A DNA stretch of 64,000 nt. It comes from Celeribacter ethanolicus (GTDB lineage: Bacteria > Pseudomonadota > Alphaproteobacteria > Rhodobacterales > Rhodobacteraceae). Positions 53,178 to 61,792 of this stretch are shown here, piece after piece. Below the pieces are notes generated by a model that made no database searches, was not told the origin of the DNA, and saw only the letters and a list, made by a program, of their open reading frames with translations. A program made the translations under genes and the position numbers. The stretch spans positions 94,030-158,029 of the forward strand of contig NZ_LRUC01000013.1 in assembly GCF_001550095.1 (NCBI RefSeq), written 5' to 3'. Each line of letters opens with the position of its first letter. Position 1 is the stretch's first letter.

Positions 53178-53998
53178 GGCAGGAACTCCTCGACGGCGCG
53201 GGCCAGCCGCAGGACGCGTTCGGAGCGGCGGTCGCCCGCGAAACTCGGTGTCTTGTTGGCGTCCAGCAGGATCGCGCGCCCGTCATGCATGACATAATCG
53301 AACTTGCCGAAGTCGAAGCCCATCTCCTCGCGGTGACGTTGCAGCTCCGGTGGCACTTCGTCGAGATATTCATAGCGCACCATGGTGCGCACCTTCACCA
53401 GAGGATCGGTCGCCACCAGCTTGTAGCCGTAGCTGGCGGATCCGAAGAACAGCCAGCCACGCAGGCAATAATGATCGCCTTCACGCTCCGGCATGAAGCG
53501 CTCGACCAGAAGATCGTCGCGCTCCCAGACCCAGCCGGGCACCTTGTCGAGACGGTCGAGCACGGGATAGGTCTTCTTCGGCAGGCTACGGGCGAGGTCC
53601 CAGTTCAACCGGGCGAGGCGGCTTTGCGCCTTGAGCCGCAGTCGCGTCAGCCGCGGCAGGTTGCGTTGCTCGGGGCCGCCGAAATGGTTGAGGTTCGATT
53701 TGACGATGACCGGCCCGTCCCAATCCGCGCCCGGCTCCAGCCGGAGCGAGGAATAGCGGCGCTTGGAAATGTCGCGCACCGCGCCGTTGAGCACCCGCAC
53801 CCCTTCGGGCGCCTGTGGCACGCGCTCCGGCGACAGGCGGGTGACGTCGTGATGCAGGACGCAGAGATCAGCGTCTTCCGCAAAGCCTGGGCCGACACGC
53901 ACGGTCAGGCCCATCTCCTGCCAGATTTCGGCGAGACAGCTCAGAACGTATTTCTTTTGCAAATCTTGCTCCAGATGGGACAGGCTGATGAGTGGCAA
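53174..53998 (-). CDS. ATP-grasp-like protein, gene A of pair
   Basis: This 274-residue protein has ATP-grasp features. These are strand GPVIVKSNLNHFGG (Lys100), hinge DDLLVERFMPEREGDHYCLRG (161-181), and the acidic metal site FDFGKFDYV (228-236) with AILLDANKTPS (242-252). A basic, helical insert lies at about residues 110-150. The N-terminal domain contains ADLCVLHHDVTRL. It is the first gene of the two-gene unit and is coupled to gene B by an ATGA overlap. I do not recognise a named pathway. A peptide or amide bond-forming step is the natural inference. Confidence 0.68.
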   Translation of the reverse strand: MPLISLSHLEQDLQKKYVLSCLAEIWQEMGLTVRVGPGFAEDADLCVLHHDVTRLSPERVPQAPEGVRVLNGAVRDISKRRYSSLRLEPGADWDGPVIVKSNLNHFGGPEQRNLPRLTRLRLKAQSRLARLNWDLARSLPKKTYPVLDRLDKVPGWVWERDDLLVERFMPEREGDHYCLRGWLFFGSASYGYKLVATDPLVKVRTMVRYEYLDEVPPELQRHREEMGFDFGKFDYVMHDGRAILLDANKTPSFAGDRRSERVLRLARAVEEFLP

Positions 53999-54122
53999 GG
54001 CGGGCTCCCGTAAAATATCCTGATATTTCTAAACCAAGACCTGTCTCGTGGCGCAAGGTGCTTTGTGAAAGAGCGCCGTAGGGGCATGCCCGGGCTTTGG
54101 TGTCGAAGGGGGCTATGCACGA

Positions 54123-54157
54123 CACTGGCCGACGTGCGTGATGCGCGCCGGCCAGTG
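54123..54157 (-). other. Inverted repeat between the TRAP operon and the ATP-grasp pair
   Basis: CACTGGCCG and CGGCCAGTG form a perfect 9-bp stem around a 17-base loop, 20-60 bases past the TRAP permease stop on the minus strand. No T run follows. It may end or attenuate the TRAP transcript before the ATP-grasp genes. Confidence 0.5.
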
Positions 54158-54179
54158 CGAAAAGTGCAGAGGCTCCGTT

Positions 54180-56414
54180 CTAGGCGGTGCCGGGCTGTGC
54201 GTTGACGGGACGGGCCAGAATGGCCAGAACGATGAGCGCCCCGATCGAGATCGTCGCGAAATGCGTCGAAATCAGCAGCAGACCGGCAACGGTCAGCGCC
54301 AGTTTTTCCCACAGCACAAGGGGCCGCCGGAACCAGCCGATATAGGCCGCCGAGAGCGCTACCACCCCCATCAGACCGGACAGAAGCGCGGTGATGAATT
54401 CCAGCCAGGTGAAGTTCACGAACAGCAGGCTCGGCGCGTAGATGAACATGAACGGCACCAGAGCCTTGCCCATGGACAGCCGGAAGGCGGTCGTCCCCGT
54501 CGTCATCGGTTCGGCCCGTGCCAGACCCGCCGCGGCATAGGCCGCAAGCGCCACCGGTGGGGTCACGTCGGCCAGCACGCCGAAGTAGAAGACGAAGAAG
54601 TGGGTCGCGATCAGCGGCACGCCGAATTCGGTGAGCGCCGGGGCGGCGATCGAGGCGAGGATGATGTAGGTCGGCGTCGTCGGGATGCCCGCGCCCATGA
54701 TGATGCAGGCGATGGCGACGAAGATCAGACCGAAGAACAGCGCCAGACCGTTTTCCGACAGCAGCCCGGTGAAGTCGAGCCCGATGGCGAACCCGGCCAC
54801 GTCATGCGCCAGTTCGACGACGGCCGCGGAGAATTTGAAGCCGAGGCCGGTCAGGGTGGTCATCCCCAGAAGGAAGCCGACACAGGCACAGGCCGCACCG
54901 ATGGCCAGTGCGAACTTGGCCCCGTCCTCGAAGCCCCGCACCAGACGCGGCGGCGTCAGCACGGTGGAGGTGTCCATCGTGGTGTTGCCGAAGGCGCGCA
55001 TCAAGAGCGGCACATAGCTGAAGACGATGGTCAGGATGATGCCCCAGAAGGCCGCGAGGAAGGGGGTGTATTGCATCAGGAGCAGCGCCACCATCACGCC
55101 CAGCGGCACGAAGAGGTGCCAGGACCGGGCCAGAACCGCACCGAACTGCGGGATCTTGTCCTTGGACAGGCCCGTCAGGCCGAGCTTCTTGGCCTCCAGA
55201 TGCACCATCAGGAGGATGGCGATGTAATGGAAGGCGGCGGGCACGATGGCGATCAGGATCAGTTCGTTATAGGGCACGCCCAGCATTTCGGTCATGACAA
55301 AGGCCGAGGCCCCCATGATCGGCGGGGTGATCTGGCCTCCGCAGGAGGCGGAGGCTTCGACTGCGCCCGCGAACCGCCCCGAGAACCCCGATTTCTTCAT
55401 CAGCGGGATGGTAAAGGCGCCTGTGGTTACGGTGTTGGCGATGGGGGAGCCGGAGATCATGCCGAAGAAGCCCGAGGACACGACGGAGACCTTGGCAGAC
55501 CCGCCGGAGGCGCGGCCCGCGATGATGGTGGCGAGGTCGATGAAGAGCTGGCCGAGACCGCTCATCTGGGCGAGGATGCCGAAGAGGACGAAGTGGAACA
55601 CATAGGTGGCCACCACGCCGACGGCGACGCCGTAGATGCCTTCGGTGCCGATGAAAAGGTGGTTGATGATGCGGGTGATCGAATAGCCGCGATGCGCCAT
55701 GATGCCCGGCAGATAGGGCCCGGCGAGCGCGTAGATCAGGCAGAAGACGCCGATCCAGGCAAGCGTCGGCCCCATGGTGCGGCGCGTCGCCTCCAGCGTC
55801 ATGATGATCGCGAGAAAGCCCATCATATAGGCGGCTTCGGGCGGATTGCCGACGTTTTCGATGAAGATGTATTTGAACAGGATCGACAGATAGGCGGAGA
55901 ACCCGGCGCCTGCTGCGGCAAAGATCCAGTCGCGGATGGCGACCTTTTCGGGGGCGGCGCCCTTGCGGTTGAAGGGCAGGGTCAGGGCGATCAGGAAAAG
56001 CATGACGGCGATGAACACTGTCTTCAGCGTGCCGCCCGTCAACGACCCGGCCAATCCGTAGAGGATGTAGAGATAAAAGGCCGCGAAAAGCCCGGATTCG
56101 ACCCAGAGGCGGGTGGTCGGCGCGGCGCGTTTGCGCGGGAAGACGAGGAAGATCAGCCCCATCACGAAACTCAGGTGAATCGTGCGGTGCATCACTTCGT
56201 TCAGCAGGCCGAAACCGGCGGTGTAGACGTGGAACAGCGACAGCGCGACCGAGGCGATCGTGACCAGGATTGCGGTCGGACCGACGAGATTGCGGAAATT
56301 CGATTCCGAGTCGTATTCCCGAACGAGGGCTTCGACCTCGTCGGCGGTGAATTCATGATCGCCATCGGCCGCGGTATGGCCGTGGTTGTCTTTCGGGGGT
56401 AGACCTTGGGTCAT
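54180..56414 (-). CDS. TRAP transporter fused permease (4TM/12TM)
   Basis: This 744-residue protein fuses the small (DctQ-like) and large (DctM-like) TRAP membrane subunits, the form used with TAXI binding proteins. The large-subunit signatures MISGSPIANTVTTGAFTIPLMKK and ASCGGQITPPIMGASAFVM are present, as is ADVTPPVALAAYAAAGLA. About 16-18 helices fill the chain. It overlaps the upstream DUF1850 gene by 4 bases. The import is driven by an ion gradient. Confidence 0.95.
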   Translation of the reverse strand: MTQGLPPKDNHGHTAADGDHEFTADEVEALVREYDSESNFRNLVGPTAILVTIASVALSLFHVYTAGFGLLNEVMHRTIHLSFVMGLIFLVFPRKRAAPTTRLWVESGLFAAFYLYILYGLAGSLTGGTLKTVFIAVMLFLIALTLPFNRKGAAPEKVAIRDWIFAAAGAGFSAYLSILFKYIFIENVGNPPEAAYMMGFLAIIMTLEATRRTMGPTLAWIGVFCLIYALAGPYLPGIMAHRGYSITRIINHLFIGTEGIYGVAVGVVATYVFHFVLFGILAQMSGLGQLFIDLATIIAGRASGGSAKVSVVSSGFFGMISGSPIANTVTTGAFTIPLMKKSGFSGRFAGAVEASASCGGQITPPIMGASAFVMTEMLGVPYNELILIAIVPAAFHYIAILLMVHLEAKKLGLTGLSKDKIPQFGAVLARSWHLFVPLGVMVALLLMQYTPFLAAFWGIILTIVFSYVPLLMRAFGNTTMDTSTVLTPPRLVRGFEDGAKFALAIGAACACVGFLLGMTTLTGLGFKFSAAVVELAHDVAGFAIGLDFTGLLSENGLALFFGLIFVAIACIIMGAGIPTTPTYIILASIAAPALTEFGVPLIATHFFVFYFGVLADVTPPVALAAYAAAGLARAEPMTTGTTAFRLSMGKALVPFMFIYAPSLLFVNFTWLEFITALLSGLMGVVALSAAYIGWFRRPLVLWEKLALTVAGLLLISTHFATISIGALIVLAILARPVNAQPGTA

Positions 56415-56911
56415 TGGGGTGTCTCCTCGTCGCAGGGGGCAAGGGTGAGAGCCGAATGGCTCAGATTTGCCAGAGGCAGATCGGTGCCGTCAATCGACAG
56501 GGTGTTCTTGAATTGCGCCTGAATGCGCAGCGGGATCGGGCCGGTATGGCGCTGCATGTCGAGGATGAAATGTCCGTCCTCGTGCCGCCATCCGGTGGCG
56601 TCCATATCGTTGGCAATCGAGGGAAGTCCAGCCCCATGTGCCATGAAGACCTCCCGCGTCTGGAGGATTTCTCCGTCCTCAATGCGGTAGCTGTCGATGA
56701 CCGGGGTGCGCGATACGGAATGGATGAAACTCAGCTCGAAGCTGCGGTCGGGACCGAGCGGCAGGCGGGCCACTTCGGCCTGACTGCCACGGGTCTCGGA
56801 CAGGCAAAGCCAGCCGTCCGCATGCCCGGCCGTGGCGGGCAGGGCGAGCGTAAGGAGAAGGGCGGCACGGGCCGCCCTTCCGATGGGGTGCAGGGGGAAA
56901 TGCCCCGGCAT
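56411..56911 (-). CDS. DUF1850 domain protein
   Basis: This 166-residue protein has an N-terminal signal peptide (AALLLTLALPATAGHA). A DUF1850 core follows (FELSFIHSVSRTPVIDSYRIEDGEILQTREVFMAHGAGLPS). DUF1850 proteins are regularly found between TAXI and fused TRAP permease genes, so it is probably an accessory periplasmic component. Its exact role is unknown. It overlaps both neighbours (TAATG with the TAXI gene and ATGA with the permease). Confidence 0.88.
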   Translation of the reverse strand: MPGHFPLHPIGRAARAALLLTLALPATAGHADGWLCLSETRGSQAEVARLPLGPDRSFELSFIHSVSRTPVIDSYRIEDGEILQTREVFMAHGAGLPSIANDMDATGWRHEDGHFILDMQRHTGPIPLRIQAQFKNTLSIDGTDLPLANLSHSALTLAPCDEETPQ

Positions 56912-57885
56912 TACTTGGTGATGCCTTTCTCGGCATAGTATTTCTCGGCCCCCGGGTGGACCGGAATCGAGACGGATTCGAGCGCCTTGTCGAGCGAGAT
57001 CTGTTTGCCCATCGGGTGCACCTGACCCAGGGTCTCGGTGTTTTCGTAGAGCGCCTTGGTCACGGCATAGATGACCTCGTCCGGGACTTCCGCATGGGTC
57101 GCCCAGATGGCGCGCACGGCAAGGGTCGGAACATCGGTCTCGACGCCCTTGTAGCTGCCTGCCGGAATGGTGGCATTGGCGTAATAGGGCTGGGCTTCCT
57201 GAAGCTTGACGATGGCCGGTCCGGTCAGCGGCACGATGCGGATGTCATGGCCATTGGCGAGATCGGTCACCGAGGAAGTCGGCAGGCCGGCGGTGATCAG
57301 CGAGGCGTCGAGGTTGCCGTCCTTGATCTTGTCGACCGACTGCGCGAAGGAGGAATAATCCTCGGACACGTCGTCGCGGGTCATGCCATGGGCTTCGAGC
57401 AGATCGCCCAGAAGCTGCCATTGGCCGGAGCCCGGCGAGCCGGAGGAGATGGATTTGCCCTTGAGATCCTCGAAGGTCGCGATGCCGCTGTCGGCACGCA
57501 CCACGAGCTGTACGGTTTCCGGGTAGAGCGCGCCGATGGCACGCAGGTTGGTGATGGCGCCGTCCTCGAACTGGCTCACGCCCTTGTAGGCGGCATCCAG
57601 GATGTCAGCGGCGGCAAATGCGGATTCGATTTCGCCCCGGCCCAGAAGCTGGGCGTTGGCAACGGAGGCGTTGCCGGTTTCCGCCGTGGCCGACAGTTTC
57701 GTGTCCGGCAGTTCCGCGGTGTTCGAGATCAACTGGGCCAGCATGCCGCCGAGCGGATAATAGGTGCCGCCGGTGCCGCCGGTGGCGATGCCGAAGAAGG
57801 TGCGGCCGGCGGCAAAGGCCGGGGCGGACAGCAGGGCGAGGCTCGCCGTGGTCGCGCCGAGGAATTGGCGACGGGAAAGGGACAT
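56911..57885 (-). CDS. TAXI family TRAP transporter solute-binding protein
   Basis: This 324-residue periplasmic protein starts with SLSRRQFLGATTASLALLSAPAFA, which looks like a twin-arginine signal. The TAXI core is FFGIATGGTGGTYYPLGGMLAQLI and the later SSGSPGSGQW. Characterised TAXI proteins bind glutamate, glutamine or 2-oxoglutarate-type ligands. ATG 57885 has CGGAGGA upstream; the frame is open earlier without support. It heads the minus-strand operon, divergent from hutG-hutF. Confidence 0.93.
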   Translation of the reverse strand: MSLSRRQFLGATTASLALLSAPAFAAGRTFFGIATGGTGGTYYPLGGMLAQLISNTAELPDTKLSATAETGNASVANAQLLGRGEIESAFAAADILDAAYKGVSQFEDGAITNLRAIGALYPETVQLVVRADSGIATFEDLKGKSISSGSPGSGQWQLLGDLLEAHGMTRDDVSEDYSSFAQSVDKIKDGNLDASLITAGLPTSSVTDLANGHDIRIVPLTGPAIVKLQEAQPYYANATIPAGSYKGVETDVPTLAVRAIWATHAEVPDEVIYAVTKALYENTETLGQVHPMGKQISLDKALESVSIPVHPGAEKYYAEKGITK

Positions 57886-57967
57886 GGAATCCTCCGTGGT
57901 TGGTTGTCGAGCATCATCCCCTCGCGTTGCCGCAGGGGAGGCACTCCTGTGTTGGATGTATAATTTC

Positions 57968-57996
57968 TTGACCTCGTAATTTTGTATGTCAATAAC
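57968..57996 (+). promoter_or_regulatory. Candidate promoter of hutG-hutF
   Basis: TTGACC, 17 bases and AATAAC fit a sigma-70 -35/-10 pair, placing the start of transcription about 15-20 bases before ATG 58023. The inverted repeat TTTCA-AATA-TGAAA at 58000-58013 just downstream could be an IclR operator. The whole divergent gap is 57886-58022. Confidence 0.35.
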
Positions 57997-58022
57997 TGTT
58001 TTCAAATATGAAAGGATTGGAG

Positions 58023-58850
58023 ATGCAGGACGCGCCCGCCCTTCCCGAAAAACGCCTAGTATTTGAACAGATATGCGGCAGCACACCGTTGCTTCTGAAC
58101 GTGCCGCATGCCGGCACCCAGGTGCCCGACTCGCTGCGCGCGGCGCTGACGCCCGGGGCGCTCGATCTGAGTGACACCGATTGGCACATGGATCGCATCG
58201 CGCGCGACCTCTTGCCCGAGGGTGCCAGTCTTATGGTCGCCAATGTGACGCGCTATGCGGTGGATCTCAACCGTCCGTCGGACGACAAACCGCTTTACGC
58301 CGGGGCCACGACCGGGCTGATGTCGACCATCACCTTCGACGGCGTGCCGCTCTACCGTCCCGGCGCCGAGCCGGATGCGGCGGAGCAGGCAGAGCGCATT
58401 GCGGCATGGTGGACGCCCTATCACGCGGCGCTGGCCGCAGAGATCGCGCGCATCAAGGCGGCACATGGCTATTGCGTGATGCTGGACATGCACTCGATCC
58501 GCAGTCAGGTCCCGCGCCTGTTCGAGGGGCGTTTGCCGGATCTCAATCTCGGCACGAATTCCGGTGCGGCCTGTGCGCCGGGCCTGTCTGACGCGGCTTT
58601 CGCAGCCCTTCAGGCCAGCGAGTACAGCGCGGTGCGCGACGGGCGCTTCAAGGGCGGCTACATCACGCGCCACTATGGCCAGCCGGAGCAGAACGTGCAT
58701 GCCCTGCAAATCGAGATCGCGCAGGAGTGCTACATGCAGGAAGAGACGCCCTGGAGCTACATTCCCGAGCGTGCCGACCGGCTGAAAGAGACGCTGGCGC
58801 GGTTGATTGCGGTCATGGCCGACTTCCACCCCGAGACGGAGCAATCGTGA
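58023..58850 (+). CDS. hutG: N-formylglutamate amidohydrolase
   Basis: This 275-residue hydrolase (EC 3.5.1.68 type) splits N-formyl-L-glutamate to glutamate and formate. Conserved metal and substrate residues lie in LLNVPHAGTQVP, DTDWHMDRIA, RYAVDLNRP and VMLDMHSIRS. ATG 58023 has AAAGGA eight bases upstream; an ATG at 58008 is an alternative. The hutF start overlaps its stop (TGATG). Confidence 0.9.
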   Translation: MQDAPALPEKRLVFEQICGSTPLLLNVPHAGTQVPDSLRAALTPGALDLSDTDWHMDRIARDLLPEGASLMVANVTRYAVDLNRPSDDKPLYAGATTGLMSTITFDGVPLYRPGAEPDAAEQAERIAAWWTPYHAALAAEIARIKAAHGYCVMLDMHSIRSQVPRLFEGRLPDLNLGTNSGAACAPGLSDAAFAALQASEYSAVRDGRFKGGYITRHYGQPEQNVHALQIEIAQECYMQEETPWSYIPERADRLKETLARLIAVMADFHPETEQS

Positions 58851-60262
58851 TGGCTTTCGAAACGCTGAAAGGTGCGCATTTCCGATTTGCGCTGACCCCC
58901 AAGGGCTGGGTGCGCAACCTGTCGGTCCATTTTTCGCCCGACGGGCTGATCCGGGCCGCCGCCGAGGACGACAACCCGGAGGGGCTTCCGGTCTATGACA
59001 ACCCGGTCGTGCCTGGGATCGCCGACCTGCACAGCCACGCCTTCCAATATGCGATGGCGGGCCTTTCCGAGGTGCGCCGCAACCCGGTCGACAGTTTCTG
59101 GTCCTGGCGCGACATCATGTATTTCTTCGCCCTGACCCTGTCGCCCGAGGACATGCAGGCCATCGCCGCGCGGCTTTACCTGTCGCTGCTCAAGGGCGGC
59201 TATACGGGGATCGTGGAATTCCACTACGTGCACAACGATCTCGACGGCACACCTTATGCCCGACGCGAGGAACTGTCGCTGGGCATTTTCGAGGCGGCAG
59301 AGGCCGCCGGGATCGACCTGACGCACCTGCCGGTGTTTTACGCGCATTCCAACTTTGGCGGGCTGGCGCCGACCGACGGTCAGCGGCGGTTCATCCAGAG
59401 CCTCGATGGCTATGCCGAAATGCTCGACAGCCTGCGTGCGCCCGCCAAGGCTGCGGGTCATACGCTCGGCATTGCGCCGCATTCGCTGCGCGCCGCCACG
59501 CCGGAGGAGATCGCGAAGCTTCTGGAGCTGCGCGCCGATCTCATTCCCGACAGCCCGGTGCATATCCACGTCGCCGAGCAGGTCAAGGAGGTCGAGGATG
59601 CGCTGGCCTGGAACGGCAAGCGTCCGGTCGCGCAACTGTTCGACATCGCCCCCGTAGACAAGCGCTGGTGCCTGATTCATGCGACGCATCTCGACGACCG
59701 CGAGGTGGCGATGATCGCGCGCAGCGGCGCGACGGTCGGTCTCTGTCCGCTGACCGAGGCGAATCTCGGCGACGGCATCTTCCGGGGTACGGATTATCTG
59801 GCGCAGGGCGGGGTCTTCGGCATCGGATCGGATTCCAACATCGCCACCTGTGCCGCCCAGGAAGTGCAGCAACTCGAATACAGCCAGCGCCTTCGAGACC
59901 GGCAACGCAACGTTCTGGCCGCGATGGACACGCCCCATGTCGCCGCGAACCTCTGGACCCGTGCGGCCCAGGGCGGGGCGCGGGCGGCGGGGCGCCCGGA
60001 GCAGGGGCTGGCCGTCGGCGGCATGGCGAGTTTCGTCGAGGTCGCTTCGCCGGAACCCGCAGCGATTCTGCCGGTCGAACCCGAGGCCCTGCTTGACTTC
60101 CACGTCTTCGCTGGCCGAGGCTTCCATGTGGGGGATGTCGTGGTCCGGGGCAAAAAGGTGATCGCGGACGGGCAGCATCCGCAGGAAGAGAAAATTGTCG
60201 CAGATTATGGCGTGGCCATGTCGCGGGTCGCAGAGCGGCTGTCCGCAAGAAGGTCGACCTGA
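58850..60262 (+). CDS. hutF: Formimidoylglutamate deiminase
   Basis: This 470-residue amidohydrolase converts N-formimino-L-glutamate to N-formylglutamate and ammonia. It has the metal-binding HxH in ADLHSHAFQYAMAG, PHSLRA, HVAEQVKEVED, HATHLDD and the aspartate in GSDSNIATC. With HutG it completes the two-step deiminase route of histidine breakdown. hutH, hutU and hutI are not in the window. Confidence 0.94.
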   Translation: MAFETLKGAHFRFALTPKGWVRNLSVHFSPDGLIRAAAEDDNPEGLPVYDNPVVPGIADLHSHAFQYAMAGLSEVRRNPVDSFWSWRDIMYFFALTLSPEDMQAIAARLYLSLLKGGYTGIVEFHYVHNDLDGTPYARREELSLGIFEAAEAAGIDLTHLPVFYAHSNFGGLAPTDGQRRFIQSLDGYAEMLDSLRAPAKAAGHTLGIAPHSLRAATPEEIAKLLELRADLIPDSPVHIHVAEQVKEVEDALAWNGKRPVAQLFDIAPVDKRWCLIHATHLDDREVAMIARSGATVGLCPLTEANLGDGIFRGTDYLAQGGVFGIGSDSNIATCAAQEVQQLEYSQRLRDRQRNVLAAMDTPHVAANLWTRAAQGGARAAGRPEQGLAVGGMASFVEVASPEPAAILPVEPEALLDFHVFAGRGFHVGDVVVRGKKVIADGQHPQEEKIVADYGVAMSRVAERLSARRST

Positions 60263-60287
60263 CACTGCAATCCACTGGGGAGGCGCT

Positions 60288-61037
60288 TTGGTAAAGGAAC
60301 CTGATTACCGTTCGAATTCGCTTCTGCGGGGGCTCGGCATTCTCGAATGCTTCAGCGCTGACAGCCCCGAGTTGACGCTCTCTGAAATCGCCGAGGCGCT
60401 GTCGATCACCAGCAGCGCGGCCTATCGCTTTGTCGTCACGCTGGAGCGGGAAGGCTATCTCAGCAAGCACAAGACCAGCTATCGGCTCGCCCCGCGAGTG
60501 ATGGATCTGGGCTATCGCTATCTGGCCTCGCAGGATGTCTACGATATTGCCCGGGTTCCCGCCGACGAGCTGCGCGCCGAAACCGGGTTCACGGTGCATG
60601 TTTCCGTGCTCGAAGGGACCGAGATCATCTATGTCTATCGCGCCCTGTCCAATCGCGCGATGGTGTCGAACGTGCCTGTCGGCTCGCGCCTGCCGGCCTT
60701 CTCGACGACGATGGGGCGTATGCTCCTTTCGGACCTGCCGGAAGAGGATCTGGACCGCCGCTTCGACGGATATGTCTTCGAACGCATGAGCCCGCTCGCG
60801 CCGTCCTCCCTTGCGGAGCTCAAGCCGCTTCTGAAGGAAGATCGGGAAAGAGGCTATGTCGCGCAAAGGTCGCATCTTTCGACCGGCACGTTTTCCATCG
60901 CCGCGCCTCTGGTCTCGCGTTACGGGCGTACCCTCGGGGCGATCAACCTGTCCGGCCACGAGATGCAGCTTCACCCGGATGAGGCGCTGATCGGCAAGGT
61001 CAGGGCCACGGCGTGCACGATTTCGCAAATGCTCTAG
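60288..61037 (+). CDS. IclR family transcriptional regulator
   Basis: This 249-residue regulator has an N-terminal winged helix (LTLSEIAEALSITSSAAYRFVVTLEREGYL, about residues 26-55) and the IclR effector domain (RVPADELRAETGFTVHVSVLEG; VGSRLPAFSTTMGRMLLSDL). Translation is assigned to TTG 60288, which follows GGGGAGGCGC; an ATG at 60195 would overlap hutF by 68 bases. Its position 25 bases after hutF suggests control of the hut and TRAP units. Confidence 0.9.
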   Translation: MVKEPDYRSNSLLRGLGILECFSADSPELTLSEIAEALSITSSAAYRFVVTLEREGYLSKHKTSYRLAPRVMDLGYRYLASQDVYDIARVPADELRAETGFTVHVSVLEGTEIIYVYRALSNRAMVSNVPVGSRLPAFSTTMGRMLLSDLPEEDLDRRFDGYVFERMSPLAPSSLAELKPLLKEDRERGYVAQRSHLSTGTFSIAAPLVSRYGRTLGAINLSGHEMQLHPDEALIGKVRATACTISQML

Positions 61038-61200
61038 GCGTTCGTTCCGGCGTTTGAGGCCCGGGACCTGTCCGGCCCGCGTGCGGTGAAGGCGGTGCCT
61101 CAGATGTCGTGGTGTCCCTTGAGAAACTTACCCGATCCGGAAATGGCGCCTTGTGGTGGCACGACGCCGGACGATGCCATCGAGCCTGAAAGTGATTGAC

Positions 61201-61231
61201 TATAATTAGGCGCCATATTATTCGGTGCCGT
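61201..61231 (+). promoter_or_regulatory. Candidate -10 and repeat element before marR
   Basis: A perfect TATAAT lies at 61201-61206, about 26 bases before the chosen marR start. It is followed by a degenerate direct repeat (GGCGCCATAT, then GGTGCCGTAT). No good -35 is visible. The element could be a MarR operator. Confidence 0.3.
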
Positions 61232-61792
61232 ATGATGCAGATGCTTGAACAAAAACACATGGCGTTGCTGGCGGAAGCCGAGCGTCGGGAGCGCGCGCCG
61301 ACGGACAACATCCGCGCATGTTTCGAACTGTTGGCATTGACGGGCGCCATTGATCGCGACTGCGCAGTCCGGCTCGCGCGGCATCGCCTTTCCGAAGGCA
61401 AGTTCGTTCTGTTGTTCCTTTTGCACGACAAGCCTGAGGGGCTTTCGCCGCATGAATTGGCTGAACGGGCGGGCGTGACGCGGGCGACGATCACCGGACT
61501 TCTCGATGGGCTGGAACGTGACGGCTTCATAGTTCGGCGCGGTGGCCTCAGCGATCGGCGAAAGATTGCCGTTGCATTGACCGAGGTCGGGCAGACGGCG
61601 GCGGGGGAGCTGTTCCGCGAACATACCGAATGGGTCGCCTCCCTGTTTCAAGGCTTTACGGCAGCCGACCGCCAGACCTTGACCGGTCTGCTGCAACGCA
61701 TTTGGCGGAATCTGGAGACCGGAAAGCAACAGGCAGGCCAGGAACGGGCAGGCAAGCAACAGATTGGCCAAGATGAGGATGCACGCGCATGA
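61232..61792 (+). CDS. MarR family transcriptional regulator
   Basis: This 186-residue protein has the MarR winged helix (LSPHELAERAGVTRATITGLLDGLERDGFIVRRGGLSDRRKIAVALTEVG) flanked by dimerisation helices. The C-terminal tail is an imperfect glutamine-rich repeat (QQAGQERAGKQQIGQ). Three ATGs occur at the 5' end (61232, 61235, 61241) and none has a ribosome binding site, so the start is uncertain. It overlaps the next gene by 4 bases (ATGA). Confidence 0.86.
   Translation: MMQMLEQKHMALLAEAERRERAPTDNIRACFELLALTGAIDRDCAVRLARHRLSEGKFVLLFLLHDKPEGLSPHELAERAGVTRATITGLLDGLERDGFIVRRGGLSDRRKIAVALTEVGQTAAGELFREHTEWVASLFQGFTAADRQTLTGLLQRIWRNLETGKQQAGQERAGKQQIGQDEDARA

Noticed and set aside
53868..54125. 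Short minus-strand frame before the ATP-grasp pair as a precursor peptide
   Set aside because: It runs mostly through ATP-grasp gene A in another frame, has no good ribosome binding site, and shows no core-peptide features.
54138..56402. Long plus-strand frame over the TRAP permease
   Set aside because: The translation is a glycine/glutamate/histidine-rich antisense of a clear membrane protein.
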